DNA from: Janthinobacterium sp. PAMC25594
GTDB taxonomy: Bacteria; Pseudomonadota; Gammaproteobacteria; Burkholderiales; Burkholderiaceae_D
Assembly: GCF_019443505.1 (NCBI RefSeq)
Contig: NZ_CP080377.1
Location: 3,782,001-3,846,000 of the forward strand
Reading direction: 5' to 3'
DNA: 64,000 nt
The notes below the pieces were generated by a model that was given only the letters and a program-made list of their open reading frames with translations, did not search any database and was not told the origin of the DNA. Positions 53,973 through 64,000 of the stretch are shown here, in pieces (position 1 is the first letter of the stretch; each line of letters begins with the position of its first letter). The translations under genes were made by a program, and so were the position numbers.

Positions 53973-54440
53973 ATGATCGCCTGGCAATGGAACACGTTCG
54001 ACGAACTCGGCCCCCACGCTTTGTACCAGGTGCTGGCCTTGCGCCAGCGCGTGTTCGTCATCGAACAGCAGTGTATTTACCCGGACCTCGATGGCCATGA
54101 CCAGCCAGCCATGCACTTGCTGGGCTGGCAAACGGTCGATGGCCAGCGCCGGCTGGCCGCGTATCTGCGCGTGCTGGCGCCGGGCGCCAAATACGTGGAA
54201 ATGTCGCTGGGCCGCGTGCTGACGGCGCCCGAAGCGCGCAGCACGGGCGCCGGCAAGCAGCTGCTGCTTGAGGGCATCGCGCGCGCCGAACGCCAGCACC
54301 CTGGCCACGCCATTCGCATCGGTGCGCAGCAGTATCTGGAGCGCTTCTACCAGTCGTTCGGCTTTGTCACCGTCAGCGCGCCGTACGACGAAGACGGCAT
54401 ACAACACATCGACATGCTGCGCGCGGAGAAACCGGCATGA
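53973..54440 (+). CDS. elaA: ElaA-type GNAT acetyltransferase
   Basis: A 155-aa N-acetyltransferase. ALYQVLALRQRVFVIEQQCI and YPDLDGHDQPAMHL are the ElaA family opening; the acetyl-CoA loop is LGRVLTAPEARSTGAGKQLL and the end has ERFYQSFGFVTVSAPYDEDG. The substrate of ElaA is not established. Start codons at 53973 sit after a GGAG-like stretch. Its stop overlaps the next gene start (ATGA), so both are translated from one message. Confidence 0.92.
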   Translation: MIAWQWNTFDELGPHALYQVLALRQRVFVIEQQCIYPDLDGHDQPAMHLLGWQTVDGQRRLAAYLRVLAPGAKYVEMSLGRVLTAPEARSTGAGKQLLLEGIARAERQHPGHAIRIGAQQYLERFYQSFGFVTVSAPYDEDGIQHIDMLRAEKPA

Positions 54441-55108
54441 CGACGGCCCTCATTTCCTGGAGCGGCGGCAAGGATTCCTGCCTGGCCCTGTGGCGCGCGC
54501 GCAACGCCGGCATGCGCGTGCCGCTGCTGATCACGGCCATGGATGAAGATGGCCGCAAATCGCGCTCGCACGGCGTGCCGCCCGAGCTGCTCGAAGCGCA
54601 GGCAGCCAGCCTGGGGGCGCGCCTGCAGCGCTATCACGCCAGCTGGGCCAGCTACGAGGAACAATTCATCGCCATGCTGCGCGCGGCGAAAGACGAGGGC
54701 ATAGCGCACGCCCTGTTTGGCGACATCGACCTGCAGCCGCACCGCGACTGGGAAGAAAAAGTCTGCGCCGCGGCCGGCCTGACCGCGCATCTGCCCCTGT
54801 GGGGCGAAGCGCGGCGCGCGCTGGTCGACGAATTTCTCGCCGCCGGCTTCAAGGCCATCGTCGTCTGCATCAATGGCCGGCACCTGCCACGCGAGTTTTG
54901 CGGGCGCGAGTTCGATGCTTCCTTCCTCGCCGACCTGCCGCCCGGCGTCGACGCCTGCGGCGAAAACGGCGAATTCCACACCTTCGTCTACGACGGCCCC
55001 GCCTTCAGCGCCCCTGTGGCGCTGCGCCGCACGCAGGTGCTGCAATATGACGCGCCGGCCACGCTGGGCGGCGCCACGTATTACTTCCAGGAACTGGCGC
55101 CAGCCTGA
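54437..55108 (+). CDS. Dph6-related PP-loop ATPase
   Basis: A 223-aa adenine-nucleotide alpha-hydrolase. The PP-loop SWSGGKDSCLALWRARN (about 7-23) and ITAMDEDGRKSRSHGVP are typical of the diphthamide-synthesis-like family (Dph6), here in a bacterium that has no diphthamide. GENGEFHTFVYDGP is the second conserved block. The real substrate is unknown. 4-bp overlap with elaA. Confidence 0.85.
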   Translation: MTTALISWSGGKDSCLALWRARNAGMRVPLLITAMDEDGRKSRSHGVPPELLEAQAASLGARLQRYHASWASYEEQFIAMLRAAKDEGIAHALFGDIDLQPHRDWEEKVCAAAGLTAHLPLWGEARRALVDEFLAAGFKAIVVCINGRHLPREFCGREFDASFLADLPPGVDACGENGEFHTFVYDGPAFSAPVALRRTQVLQYDAPATLGGATYYFQELAPA

Positions 55109-55129
55109 CGCAGACAGGACCCGCAAAGC

Positions 55130-55156
55130 AAAAAGGGCGATTCCGTGGAATCGCCC
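55130..55156 (-). terminator. Terminator of the FKBP gene
   Basis: GGGCGATTCC-GT-GGAATCGCCC; on the minus strand it is followed by T5. It lies 26 bp past the FKBP stop codon and also ends the convergent ATPase gene region. Confidence 0.8.
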
Positions 55157-55181
55157 CTGGTATCAGCTGCCTTGCGTGTGC

Positions 55182-55643
55182 TTACTTTTTCGTCACACCG
55201 ATCAGCTTGACTTCAAACAGCAAGCCGGCGTAGCCGGGAATCGCCGGTGGCTTGCCCGCCTTGCCATAACCGAGGTCATACGGAATGGCCAGGGTGCGCG
55301 TGCCGCCCGCCTGCATGCCGACCAGGCCGCGGTCCCAGCCCAGGATGACCTGGCCGAAACCCAGCACGAATGGGAAACCTGCGCCTGGCAGGCTCGCATC
55401 GAACTGCGTGCCCTTGTTGCCCGGCTTGCTAGCGTCGTACAGCCAGCCCGTGTAGGTCACGGTCAGGGTATCGCCCGCCGCCGCCGCCGTGCCGGTGCCG
55501 AGCACCACATCGGTAATGGTCAGTTCTTTCACCTGCGTATTCGGGTCGAGCACGACCGGCTTTTCCGTGTTTGCGGCGGCGCCGCAGGCGGCAAGGGCCA
55601 CGGCACAGGCAATCGTGGCGATCATTTTAAATACCGATTTCAT
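55182..55643 (-). CDS. FKBP-type peptidyl-prolyl isomerase lipoprotein
   Basis: A 153-aa exported PPIase. Lipoprotein signal with AVALAAC, so it is anchored by a lipidated cysteine (residue 20). The FKBP domain (about 38-150) has GDTLTVTYTGWLYDASKPGN, LGFGQVILGWDRGLVGMQAG and IPYDLGYGKAG. It should speed proline isomerisation in periplasmic proteins. It stands alone, facing the PP-loop gene. Confidence 0.92.
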   Translation of the reverse strand: MKSVFKMIATIACAVALAACGAAANTEKPVVLDPNTQVKELTITDVVLGTGTAAAAGDTLTVTYTGWLYDASKPGNKGTQFDASLPGAGFPFVLGFGQVILGWDRGLVGMQAGGTRTLAIPYDLGYGKAGKPPAIPGYAGLLFEVKLIGVTKK

Positions 55644-55810
55644 GGTTTCCCTTTAAATATTGAGTGTGGCTCGATCCGTACGGTGCGGACCGGTGCGAGC
55701 AGCAGTTTAACAGGTGTCGCCAGCCTCATTTGTAAGCAGACGTAAGCACGGCGGAAGATTGTGCGCCAATACAACATTGACAAAACATCCATTCCACCGC
55801 GCCGTAGGGC

Positions 55811-57688
55811 CTAGATTTCCACTTGCGTGCCCAGTTCGATCACCCGGTTGCTCGGGATCTGATAGTAGTCGGCCGCCGTGCGCGCATTGCGCGACATGGT
55901 GACGAACAGGTGCTCGCGCCATGGCATCATGCCGGCCCCCGGCGTCGAGATGATGGTCTGGCGCGCGATGAAGAACGACGTTTCCATCATCTCGAAATCC
56001 ATTCCCTGCTCGGCGCATTGCGCCAGCGCCGCAGGAATGTCCGGTTCATCCTTGAAGCCGTAATGCACATTGACCTGGTAGCACTGGTGGCCCAGCTCCA
56101 CCACGCGCACGCGCTCGGATGGCAACACCCACGGCTCTTCATGCATGAAGACGGTGAGGAAAATGACGCGTTCATGCAGCACCTTGTTGTGCAGCAAGTT
56201 ATGCAGCAGCGCATGCGGCACGCCATCCGTTTCGCCGCGCAGGAAGATGGCCGTGCCGGGCACGCGCAGCGGCGGCGCGATGAACAGCGAAGAGAGGAAT
56301 TCGTTGAGCGGGATCGCGTGCTTTTCCAGGTTCTGGAACACCAGCTGGCGGCCCCGTTTCCAGGTCAGCATGATGATGAACAGGACGGCGCCCAGCAACA
56401 GCGGGAACCAGCCGCCGTGGAACAGTTTCAGGGAACTGGCCGCGAACAGATTCACATCGATGATCAGGAAGAAACCGGTGGCGGCCCAGCACAGCAGCAA
56501 ATTCATCTTCCAGCGGTAGCGGATGACGAAGAAGGTCAGGATCGTGGTGGCCAGCATGGTGGCGGTGACAGCGATGCCGTAGGCGGCGGCCAGCTTTTCC
56601 GACGAACCAAAACCGACGACGGCCAGCAGCACGACGGCCAGCTGCAGCCAGTTCACGGCCGGGATGTAAATCTGGCCGATTTCGCTTTCCGACGTGTGGC
56701 GCACGCGCATGCGCGGCAGGAAGCCCAGCGCGATGGCTTGCTTGGTCATCGAGAAGGTGCCGGAAATGGTCGCCTGCGAAGCGATCACGGTGGCCATGGT
56801 CGACAAAATCACCAGCGGATACACGCTCCAGGCGCCCAGCTGCTGGTAGAACGGATTGGAAATGGCTTCCGGGTGCGCCAGCAGCAGCCCGCCCTGGCCC
56901 AGGTAGTTCAGCGCCAGCGCGGGAAAGGCGATCAGGAACCAGGCCATGCGGATCGGCTTCTTGCCGAAGTGGCCCATGTCCGCGTACAGCGCCTCGGCGC
57001 CCGTCAGCGCCAGCACCACGGCGCCCAGCGACAGGAAGGCGATGCGGCCATTGTCGAGCAGGAAAGCCACCGCGTGCAAGGGATTGACGGCGGCCAGGAT
57101 ACCTGGCGACTTGATGATGTTGAGCACGCCCATAACGGCGAGCGCGACAAACCATATCAGCATGATGGGAGCGAAGAAGCGGCCGATGCCGGCCGTACCA
57201 TGCGACTGCACCGAATACAGCGCCACCAGCACGGCGATCGTCAGCCACACCACATACGGGCTGAAGGCAGGCGTGGCCACTTCCAGGCCTTCGATCGCCG
57301 ACAGCACGGAAATGGCCGGCGTGATCACGCTGTCGCCATAGAACAGGGTGGCGCCAAACACGCCGATCACCATCAGCGGCACATGCCAGCGCGACGACTT
57401 GCTGACGGACGAGAGCACCAGCGCCATCAGGGCCATGATGCCGCCCTCGCCGCGGTTATCGGCACGCAGCACCAGGGTCACGTATTTCAGCGAAACGATC
57501 AGGGTCAGGCCCCAGAAGATCAGCGAAACGATACCCAGCAGGTTGTTATGCGTCACTGCCAGCCCGTGGGCCGGGTCAAAGACCGTTTTGAGGGTGTACA
57601 GCGGACTGGTGCCGATATCGCCATAGACGATACCGACGGCAGCCAGTGTCAAGCCGACCAGGCCGCTTTTTTTGTGTTCCGACGTCAA
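55811..57688 (-). CDS. kup: Potassium uptake protein Kup
   Basis: A 625-aa inner-membrane K+:H+ symporter with twelve helices and a cytoplasmic C-terminal domain. TLAAVGIVYGDIGTSPLYTL (about 12-31), DNRGEGGIMALMALV and FYGDSVITPAISVLSAIEGL are signature stretches. Start: TTG at 57688 (MTSEHKKSGLVGL) matches the normal Kup N-terminus; a longer frame to 57829 adds 47 unconserved residues. No close operon partner; the 238-bp gap to the divergent rarD gene holds no recognisable riboswitch. Confidence 0.93.
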   Translation of the reverse strand: MTSEHKKSGLVGLTLAAVGIVYGDIGTSPLYTLKTVFDPAHGLAVTHNNLLGIVSLIFWGLTLIVSLKYVTLVLRADNRGEGGIMALMALVLSSVSKSSRWHVPLMVIGVFGATLFYGDSVITPAISVLSAIEGLEVATPAFSPYVVWLTIAVLVALYSVQSHGTAGIGRFFAPIMLIWFVALAVMGVLNIIKSPGILAAVNPLHAVAFLLDNGRIAFLSLGAVVLALTGAEALYADMGHFGKKPIRMAWFLIAFPALALNYLGQGGLLLAHPEAISNPFYQQLGAWSVYPLVILSTMATVIASQATISGTFSMTKQAIALGFLPRMRVRHTSESEIGQIYIPAVNWLQLAVVLLAVVGFGSSEKLAAAYGIAVTATMLATTILTFFVIRYRWKMNLLLCWAATGFFLIIDVNLFAASSLKLFHGGWFPLLLGAVLFIIMLTWKRGRQLVFQNLEKHAIPLNEFLSSLFIAPPLRVPGTAIFLRGETDGVPHALLHNLLHNKVLHERVIFLTVFMHEEPWVLPSERVRVVELGHQCYQVNVHYGFKDEPDIPAALAQCAEQGMDFEMMETSFFIARQTIISTPGAGMMPWREHLFVTMSRNARTAADYYQIPSNRVIELGTQVEI

Positions 57689-57926
57689 GATTGCACCCGT
57701 TTTTGTTTTGTTGCATCGCACAATATGATAGGTATTAGCAAATAGCAAGAGTATTTTTGCATGGTTCCGCAGCTGCCCCAAAGTCGTGGTTTTGTACCGC
57801 TCCGCCTTGCTGCGCGGGCTTGCGGCCATTGATTTGTTGCCATTCTACGCCTCGCCAGCGGCGCCGGGCAGCCCCCGATGTTTTCAGCCATAATGACAGA
57901 CTGTCTACTCTCCAGCGAAGCCCATC

Positions 57927-58811
57927 ATGAATCCAGGCATGTTGTACGCCTCCCTCGCCTTCCTGTGCTGGGGCCTGTTCCCCCTGTATTTCCATGCCAT
58001 CGGCGAGATCGCACCACAGGAAATCCTGGCGCACCGCATGGTCTGGTCTCTGTTGTTTCTAGGCATCGTGCTGACCGTGCGCCGCCAGTGGAGCTGGCTG
58101 GGCAGCCTGAAAACGCAGCCCAGGGTCGTGGCCGGCTTCGTCGCCAGTGCGTTTTTGCTGTCCGCCAACTGGTTCATCTATATCTGGGCCGTCAACAACG
58201 GCCACGTGGTCGACGCCAGCCTCGGCTACTTCATTACGCCCCTGATCAATGTCATGCTGGGCTTTATGCTGCTGCACGAGCGCTTGCGCCGCCTGCAGTG
58301 GCTGGCCATCGGCCTGGCCGCCTGCGGCGTGGCCTGGCTCACCTGGCAGGCGGGGCAAGTGCCGTGGATCGCCCTGCTGCTGGCGGCCACCTTCGGCGGC
58401 TATGGCTTGCTGCGCAAGACGGCCGCGCTCGGTGCACTGGAAGGCCTGTCATTCGAAACCTTGATTTTATTTCCCCTGGCGCTGGCCTATATGCTGTGGC
58501 TGGCCTGGCACGGCCAGAGCGGCTTCGTCAATACAGATTCCACCGCCACGCGCGCGCTGCTGCTGGCGTCCGGCCCCATCACGGCCATCCCCCTGCTGCT
58601 GTTTGCCGCCGGCGCGCGCCGCCTGCCGCTGGCCGTGCTGGGGCTATTGCAATACATCGCCCCCACGGGCCAGCTGCTGATCGGCGTGTGGGTCTTCCAC
58701 GAATCGTTCACGCCCGAACGCATGCTGGGCTTCCTCGTCATCTGGACGGCGCTGGGCCTGTACGCGGCCGAAGGGCTGTGGACGGCCCGCAAGGCGCGCG
58801 CCAGCAGCTAG
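57927..58811 (+). CDS. rarD: RarD-type EamA permease
   Basis: A 294-aa inner-membrane protein with ten helices in two EamA halves. YASLAFLCWGLFPLYFHAIG and ILAHRMVWSLLFLGIVLTVR are RarD-specific. Transport substrate is unknown (chloramphenicol-sensitivity phenotype gave the name). It is divergent from kup and followed 96 bp later by ettA on the same strand. Confidence 0.92.
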   Translation: MNPGMLYASLAFLCWGLFPLYFHAIGEIAPQEILAHRMVWSLLFLGIVLTVRRQWSWLGSLKTQPRVVAGFVASAFLLSANWFIYIWAVNNGHVVDASLGYFITPLINVMLGFMLLHERLRRLQWLAIGLAACGVAWLTWQAGQVPWIALLLAATFGGYGLLRKTAALGALEGLSFETLILFPLALAYMLWLAWHGQSGFVNTDSTATRALLLASGPITAIPLLLFAAGARRLPLAVLGLLQYIAPTGQLLIGVWVFHESFTPERMLGFLVIWTALGLYAAEGLWTARKARASS

Positions 58812-58907
58812 TCTTGCCCTGGCGTCCGTTTCCGCAGCGCGCAGCGCTGGCCGGAAGCGGGCGTTTACCGTATCCTGTCCATCTTTGTATATCACCCGAG
58901 ATTTCTA

Positions 58908-60578
<1,671 letters not shown>

Positions 60579-60595
60579 ATCGGGTGCAGCAATGC

Positions 60596-60632
60596 AAAAA
60601 GGCAGTTACCTCGCGGTAACTGCCTTTTTTTT
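60596..60632. terminator. Bidirectional rho-independent terminator
   Basis: AAAAAGGCAGTTACC-TCGC-GGTAACTGCCTTTTTTTT between convergent ettA and the barrel gene; usable in both directions. Confidence 0.92.
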
Positions 60633-60650
60633 CAGCAAACTTCTGATAAA

Positions 60651-61232
60651 TTAGAAGTTATAGCGTGCGCCAAGAGCTAAGCCCGTCGCCTTGCGGCCCT
60701 GGTCGGCACTCTTGCCGAAGTGTTCCACTTCCGCCGTCAGCGAGACTTTCTCGTTGATCGCGTACTGGGCACCGACGGAAGCGTACACGCCCGTCTTGTC
60801 GTTGCCGCTGATGCCGGTCGACAGGCCTGTGCCGCTCAAGCTATTCTTGACCTTGGCCACACCGAGCTTGCCGAACACGCCGACTTTATCGCTCACCGGC
60901 ATGCTGGCCTTGCCGGCCAGGTAGTAGCCGTGCGAATCGCTTTTCACGGAACCGTTGCCGGTGCTGGTGACATAGCTGTAATCCTTGCTGCCGAAATCGG
61001 CGTAACCGCCCTCGACCGCCCAGGTTTTATCGAAATCATAACCGGCGAACACCTTCGCGCCCGCCTTGTAGCCGCTGTGATTATCGGCGCTGGTGGCGCC
61101 AGGAATATCGAAGCTATAACGGTTGCCCGTGACGCCGGCACCCACATAGGCGCCTTCGGCGTGCGCGGCGCTCATGCCGGTCAGTGCAGTAGTGGTAGCG
61201 ATCATTGCAAACAGGATTTTCTTCTTCATCAT
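60651..61232 (-). CDS. Outer-membrane beta-barrel protein, OmpA/Opa-like fold
   Basis: A 193-aa porin-like protein with a signal peptide (about 1-25, GMSAAHA). The mature part alternates aromatic and polar residues over about eight strands (EGAYVGAGVTGNRYSFDIPG, WAVEGGYADFGSKDYSYVTS) and ends LALGARYNF, with the C-terminal Phe needed for barrel assembly. Such small barrels are structural, adhesive or stress-related; the role here is unknown. Start codon could be 61232 or 61229. Monocistronic. Confidence 0.88.
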   Translation of the reverse strand: MMKKKILFAMIATTTALTGMSAAHAEGAYVGAGVTGNRYSFDIPGATSADNHSGYKAGAKVFAGYDFDKTWAVEGGYADFGSKDYSYVTSTGNGSVKSDSHGYYLAGKASMPVSDKVGVFGKLGVAKVKNSLSGTGLSTGISGNDKTGVYASVGAQYAINEKVSLTAEVEHFGKSADQGRKATGLALGARYNF

Positions 61233-61456
61233 GTTCTCTCTCTTAATTAGTTGACTTGCCTGGATTCGCAGTTCAGCGAAGTGCGATGACTACACAATAA
61301 CAGCCGAAAAAAGCTACGTCTTTCTCCATTCCGTAAGAACTGTGACAAGATGTAAGCGGAGATTACAAACTGACAATAACCGTAAAATGCGCACCGTTGA
61401 GCGAACTTAAGATAGACTTAAGAGAAATTTGAATTTCAGACGAACAGGAGAGGTGC

Positions 61457-62038
61457 ATGCACAAACGCCAGTTTCTCGCCGCCGCCATGGCGGCCACCGC
61501 CCTGCCCGCCATCGCCCGGGCAGCGCCCGCCGGCCTGCGCGGTCCGGCCTTGCTGACCATCACGGGCAGCATCGCCAAGCCCAACCGGGGTCCGTTCGAC
61601 GCCGTGCGCGACCAGATGATGCACAAGCAGAAAGTCAGTTTTGAGCGGGCGCGGGCATTCGACTTTGCGGCGCTGACGAACTTGCCGGCGCGCACCATCC
61701 ATCCCACCCTGGAATACGACGGCAAGGCGCATGCCCTGCGCGGGCCGCTGCTGGTCGATGTCTTGAAGGCGGCAGGCGCCCCGGAGGAAGATGATGTGCG
61801 CCTGCTGCTGCGCGCCGTCGATGGCTATGCGGCGGCGCTGACCGTGGCGCAAGTGCGTGCGCAGCGTTTTATTGTCGCCACCCACCTCGACGGGCAGGCG
61901 ATGGCGCTGGGCGGCCTGGGGCCGCTATGGGCGATCCACGACGCGGACCGCATCGCGGCCGTGGCGGCACTGCCCCTGGCCGAACGCTTCGCCAGCTGCC
62001 CGTGGGCGCTATATCACATCGGCGTGGAGGCTGGCTGA
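61457..62038 (+). CDS. Exported molybdopterin-domain-like protein
   Basis: A 193-aa protein with a signal peptide (1-23; KRQFLAAAMAATALPAIARA) and a short oxidoreductase-type domain (LLTITGSIAKPNRGPFDAVR, GPLLVDVLKAAGAPEED, LGPLWAIHDADR). It corresponds to the minimal sulfite-oxidase-like fold found in small proteins often encoded near GGDEF or sensor proteins; the usual cofactor cysteine is not obvious (one Cys near the end in FASCPWALYHIG), so catalysis is doubtful. A diguanylate cyclase lies 0.65 kb downstream. Confidence 0.65.
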   Translation: MHKRQFLAAAMAATALPAIARAAPAGLRGPALLTITGSIAKPNRGPFDAVRDQMMHKQKVSFERARAFDFAALTNLPARTIHPTLEYDGKAHALRGPLLVDVLKAAGAPEEDDVRLLLRAVDGYAAALTVAQVRAQRFIVATHLDGQAMALGGLGPLWAIHDADRIAAVAALPLAERFASCPWALYHIGVEAG

Positions 62039-62053
62039 AGCGATTGAGATAAA

Positions 62054-62416
62054 TTACGCGTAGGCTTCCGCCATCGACATAACCCGTGGGGAGATAGTGA
62101 TGCCGTGCTCCTCGAACAGCGCCGTGATGGCGGCCAGGTTGAGCGCGCATTCCTCGGTTTTCCAGCCCTTGAAGATATCCGTGCCATCCTTCTGGAAATG
62201 CAGGTCCAGCACTTTGCCCGCATCCTTGTGCAGGTAGGGCGAACTATAGGTGTTCTCGAAACCGAGCGCCTTCAATTGTCCCAGCAAGGCCTGTGGCGGA
62301 TGGTCGGGATCGGTGGCGAGAAAAACGCCGAAGGTCTTGCCCGGCGGCTTGGCGGCGATGTCGACCTCATAAATGCCGGGGGCCTTGCTGACAGACGTAC
62401 TCTTTAAAAATAACAT
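62054..62416 (-). CDS. Hypothetical protein (120 aa)
   Basis: A soluble protein without signal peptide. PPGKTFGVFLATDPDHPPQA and SPYLHKDAGKVLDLHFQKDG stand out but fit no family I know. GGAG 6 nt before the ATG at 62416 supports the start, dropping 58 residues of a longer frame. It lies between the molybdopterin-domain gene (convergent, 15-bp gap) and the divergent diguanylate cyclase gene. Confidence 0.68.
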   Translation of the reverse strand: MLFLKSTSVSKAPGIYEVDIAAKPPGKTFGVFLATDPDHPPQALLGQLKALGFENTYSSPYLHKDAGKVLDLHFQKDGTDIFKGWKTEECALNLAAITALFEEHGITISPRVMSMAEAYA

Positions 62417-62682
62417 ACTACACTCCCTGCGCGTGGTGTCCTGCGCCGAAAACGGACGGCAAGACAGGGGCGGTGCGCAATGATTCCCATCGTCAAATCT
62501 TATTGCTAATTTGCATCTTTGTCGACAAATCGGCACTTTTATTTGGTAAGTCGTGGTTATCTTGTCGCGGATGCCAGCGTAAATTATCAATAAATCCAGT
62601 TATCATTGCGCCAATACCCGGCCTGCTGCATACTTTTGGATTGCGTAAAGATTGCCTTCCCGCCTGCCACTTCCTCGTCTCC

Positions 62683-64000
62683 ATGCGCCTTCTGTCGATC
62701 AAGTACCGCCTGCTCATCCTCCTGACCCTGATCCTGGGGGCGGGCTTCATGGCCACCAGCCTGGCCAGCTACCTGGCCTCGCGCCAGGCCATCGAGCATG
62801 GCATCGCCGACCAGACCTTGCCGCTGACGGGCGACAACATTTACTCGGAAATCCAGAAGGACATGCTGCGCCCCGTCTTCATCTCGTCGCTGATGGCGCA
62901 CGATACCTTCGTGCGCGACTGGATACTCGCCGGCGAAAGCAACCCGGCGCAGATCGTGCGCTACCTGGCCGAAGTCAAGAAGAAATACGGCGCCATCACC
63001 AGCTTTCTCGTCTCGGACAAGAGCAGCAAATATTACTATGCCGAAGGCACGCTGAAATCCGTCAGCCCGGAAGCGACGCGCGACCTCTGGTACTACCGCG
63101 TGCGCGCCATGGACAAGACCGATTATGAAACCAATGTCGACGTGGACATGGCCAACCGCGACAGCATGACCATCTTCATCAACCATCGCGTGGTCGACTA
63201 TGACGGCCAGTTCATCGGCGCCACGGGCATCGGCCTGACCCTGGACACCATGAGCCACATCATCGACCGCTACCAGGTGCGCTTCCACCGCAACATCTAC
63301 TTTGTCGACGGCGCCGGCGCCCTGGTACTGGCGGGCAAGACCATGCGCGAGGGGCGCGGCAACATCCGCAATTTACCCGGCGTGAGCAGCATTGCCGAGC
63401 AGATCATCAACCACCAGAGCGCACCGACGCACCTGTCCTACCAGCTGGGCCATGCGCAAATCCTCGTCAACTCGCGTTTCATTCCCGAACTGGGCTGGTA
63501 CCTGGTGGTCGAGCAGAACGTCAGCGACGAAGTGCAGTCGCTGCAGCGCGTGTTCATCTTCAACCTGGCCATCAGCTTTGGCGTCACCCTGCTGGTACTG
63601 CTGCTGACTTTGCTGACGGTGAACCGCTACCAGCGCCGCATCGAGCGCATCGCCTCGACGGATGCGCTGACCGGGCTATTGAACCGCCAATCGCTGGAAT
63701 TGCTGTTCCAGCGCGCCATGCTCCTGTCCAAACGCAACGAGCAGCCGATGTCGGCCATCCTGTTCGACATCGATTTCTTCAAGCGCGTCAACGATACGCA
63801 TGGCCACCTGTGGGGCGACAAGGTCATCCGTGGCGTGGCCGACGTGGCGCGCGCCACCGTACGCGAAAGCGACGTCATCACGCGCTGGGGCGGCGAGGAA
63901 TACCTGGTGCTGCTGAATGACTGCAGCCTGGCCAAAGCGGTGGAAGTGGCGGAAAACCTGCGCGCCGCCATCGAACGCCACGATTTCGGCCTGCCCGCGC
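62683..64000 (+). CDS. Membrane diguanylate cyclase with periplasmic sensor, cut by window end
   Basis: At least 439 residues; the gene continues past 64000. Signal-anchor helix (about 8-32, RLLILLTLILGAGFMATSLA), a large periplasmic sensing region (about 45-285) with WYYRVRAMDKTDYETNVDVD and INHRVVDYDGQFIGATGIGL, features of a Cache-type double domain, a second helix (about 288-312) and a GGDEF domain with DIDFFKRVNDTHGHLWGD and the active-site RWGGEEYLVLLND. It should make cyclic di-GMP in response to an external signal. GGEEY is an active-site variant seen in functional enzymes. Confidence 0.88.
   Translation, partial: MRLLSIKYRLLILLTLILGAGFMATSLASYLASRQAIEHGIADQTLPLTGDNIYSEIQKDMLRPVFISSLMAHDTFVRDWILAGESNPAQIVRYLAEVKKKYGAITSFLVSDKSSKYYYAEGTLKSVSPEATRDLWYYRVRAMDKTDYETNVDVDMANRDSMTIFINHRVVDYDGQFIGATGIGLTLDTMSHIIDRYQVRFHRNIYFVDGAGALVLAGKTMREGRGNIRNLPGVSSIAEQIINHQSAPTHLSYQLGHAQILVNSRFIPELGWYLVVEQNVSDEVQSLQRVFIFNLAISFGVTLLVLLLTLLTVNRYQRRIERIASTDALTGLLNRQSLELLFQRAMLLSKRNEQPMSAILFDIDFFKRVNDTHGHLWGDKVIRGVADVARATVRESDVITRWGGEEYLVLLNDCSLAKAVEVAENLRAAIERHDFGLPA

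Noticed and set aside
57689..57926. Cyclic di-AMP or other riboswitch upstream of kup
   Set aside because: I could not find the conserved pseudoknot or helices of known potassium-related riboswitches in the 238-bp gap.

Overview
The window is about 64 kb of a GC-rich betaproteobacterial chromosome, most likely Janthinobacterium or a close relative in the Oxalobacteraceae. This is inferred from gene content (minCDE, hemA-prfA-prmC, phaA-phaB with a phasin, metR/metE, paired M13 peptidases, a Caulobacter-type TonB receptor), from codon use, and from three families of short palindromic intergenic repeats. No 16S gene is present, so the genus is an inference.

Layout. 1-4.1 kb: the end of a carbohydrate-uptake locus (GPH-type symporter, TonB-dependent receptor) and a small lipoprotein. 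4.35-11.33 kb: a 7-kb AT-richer integrated element bounded by a 48-bp duplication of the 3' half of tRNA-Arg(CCG). It carries a tyrosine integrase, a Doc-type toxin with a DNA-binding partner and a HigA-like protein, a filamentous-phage-like secretin with a small partner, a HTH protein, a phage-type repressor with palindromic operators, and several strongly structured DNA segments. It lacks recognisable replication, coat and Zot genes, which suggests a degraded inovirus or an inovirus satellite. This is the most unusual region.

11.4-40.6 kb: mostly core chromosome. It holds cytochrome c5, a chemoreceptor, tandem M13 metallopeptidases, a Spy/CpxP-like protein, CtpA protease, FabH, a Kef/YbaL antiporter, 2,4-dienoyl-CoA reductase, an Lrp-LysE pair, polyhydroxybutyrate genes (phaB, phaA, phasin), the divergent metR/metE pair with a clear MetR box, and minCDE. 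40.7-42.8 kb: a two-gene Septu-type defence module (ATPase plus HNH nuclease) placed between minE and a DUF697-like gene. 43.4-50 kb: a response regulator, hemA, prfA, dsbB, prmC and gshA. 50-64 kb: an acetylpolyamine amidohydrolase-like protein, a LytS/LytTR two-component pair, ohr, elaA, a PP-loop ATPase, an FKBP lipoprotein, kup, rarD, ettA, an outer-membrane barrel, a small molybdopterin-domain protein, and a diguanylate cyclase cut off by the window end.

Several genes probably start at TTG or GTG (small lipoprotein, chemoreceptor, both M13 peptidases, minD, ptuA, gshA, kup). Palindromic repeats often abut or supply gene ends: the last codon and stop of the TonB receptor and the stop of the LytTR regulator lie inside such repeats.
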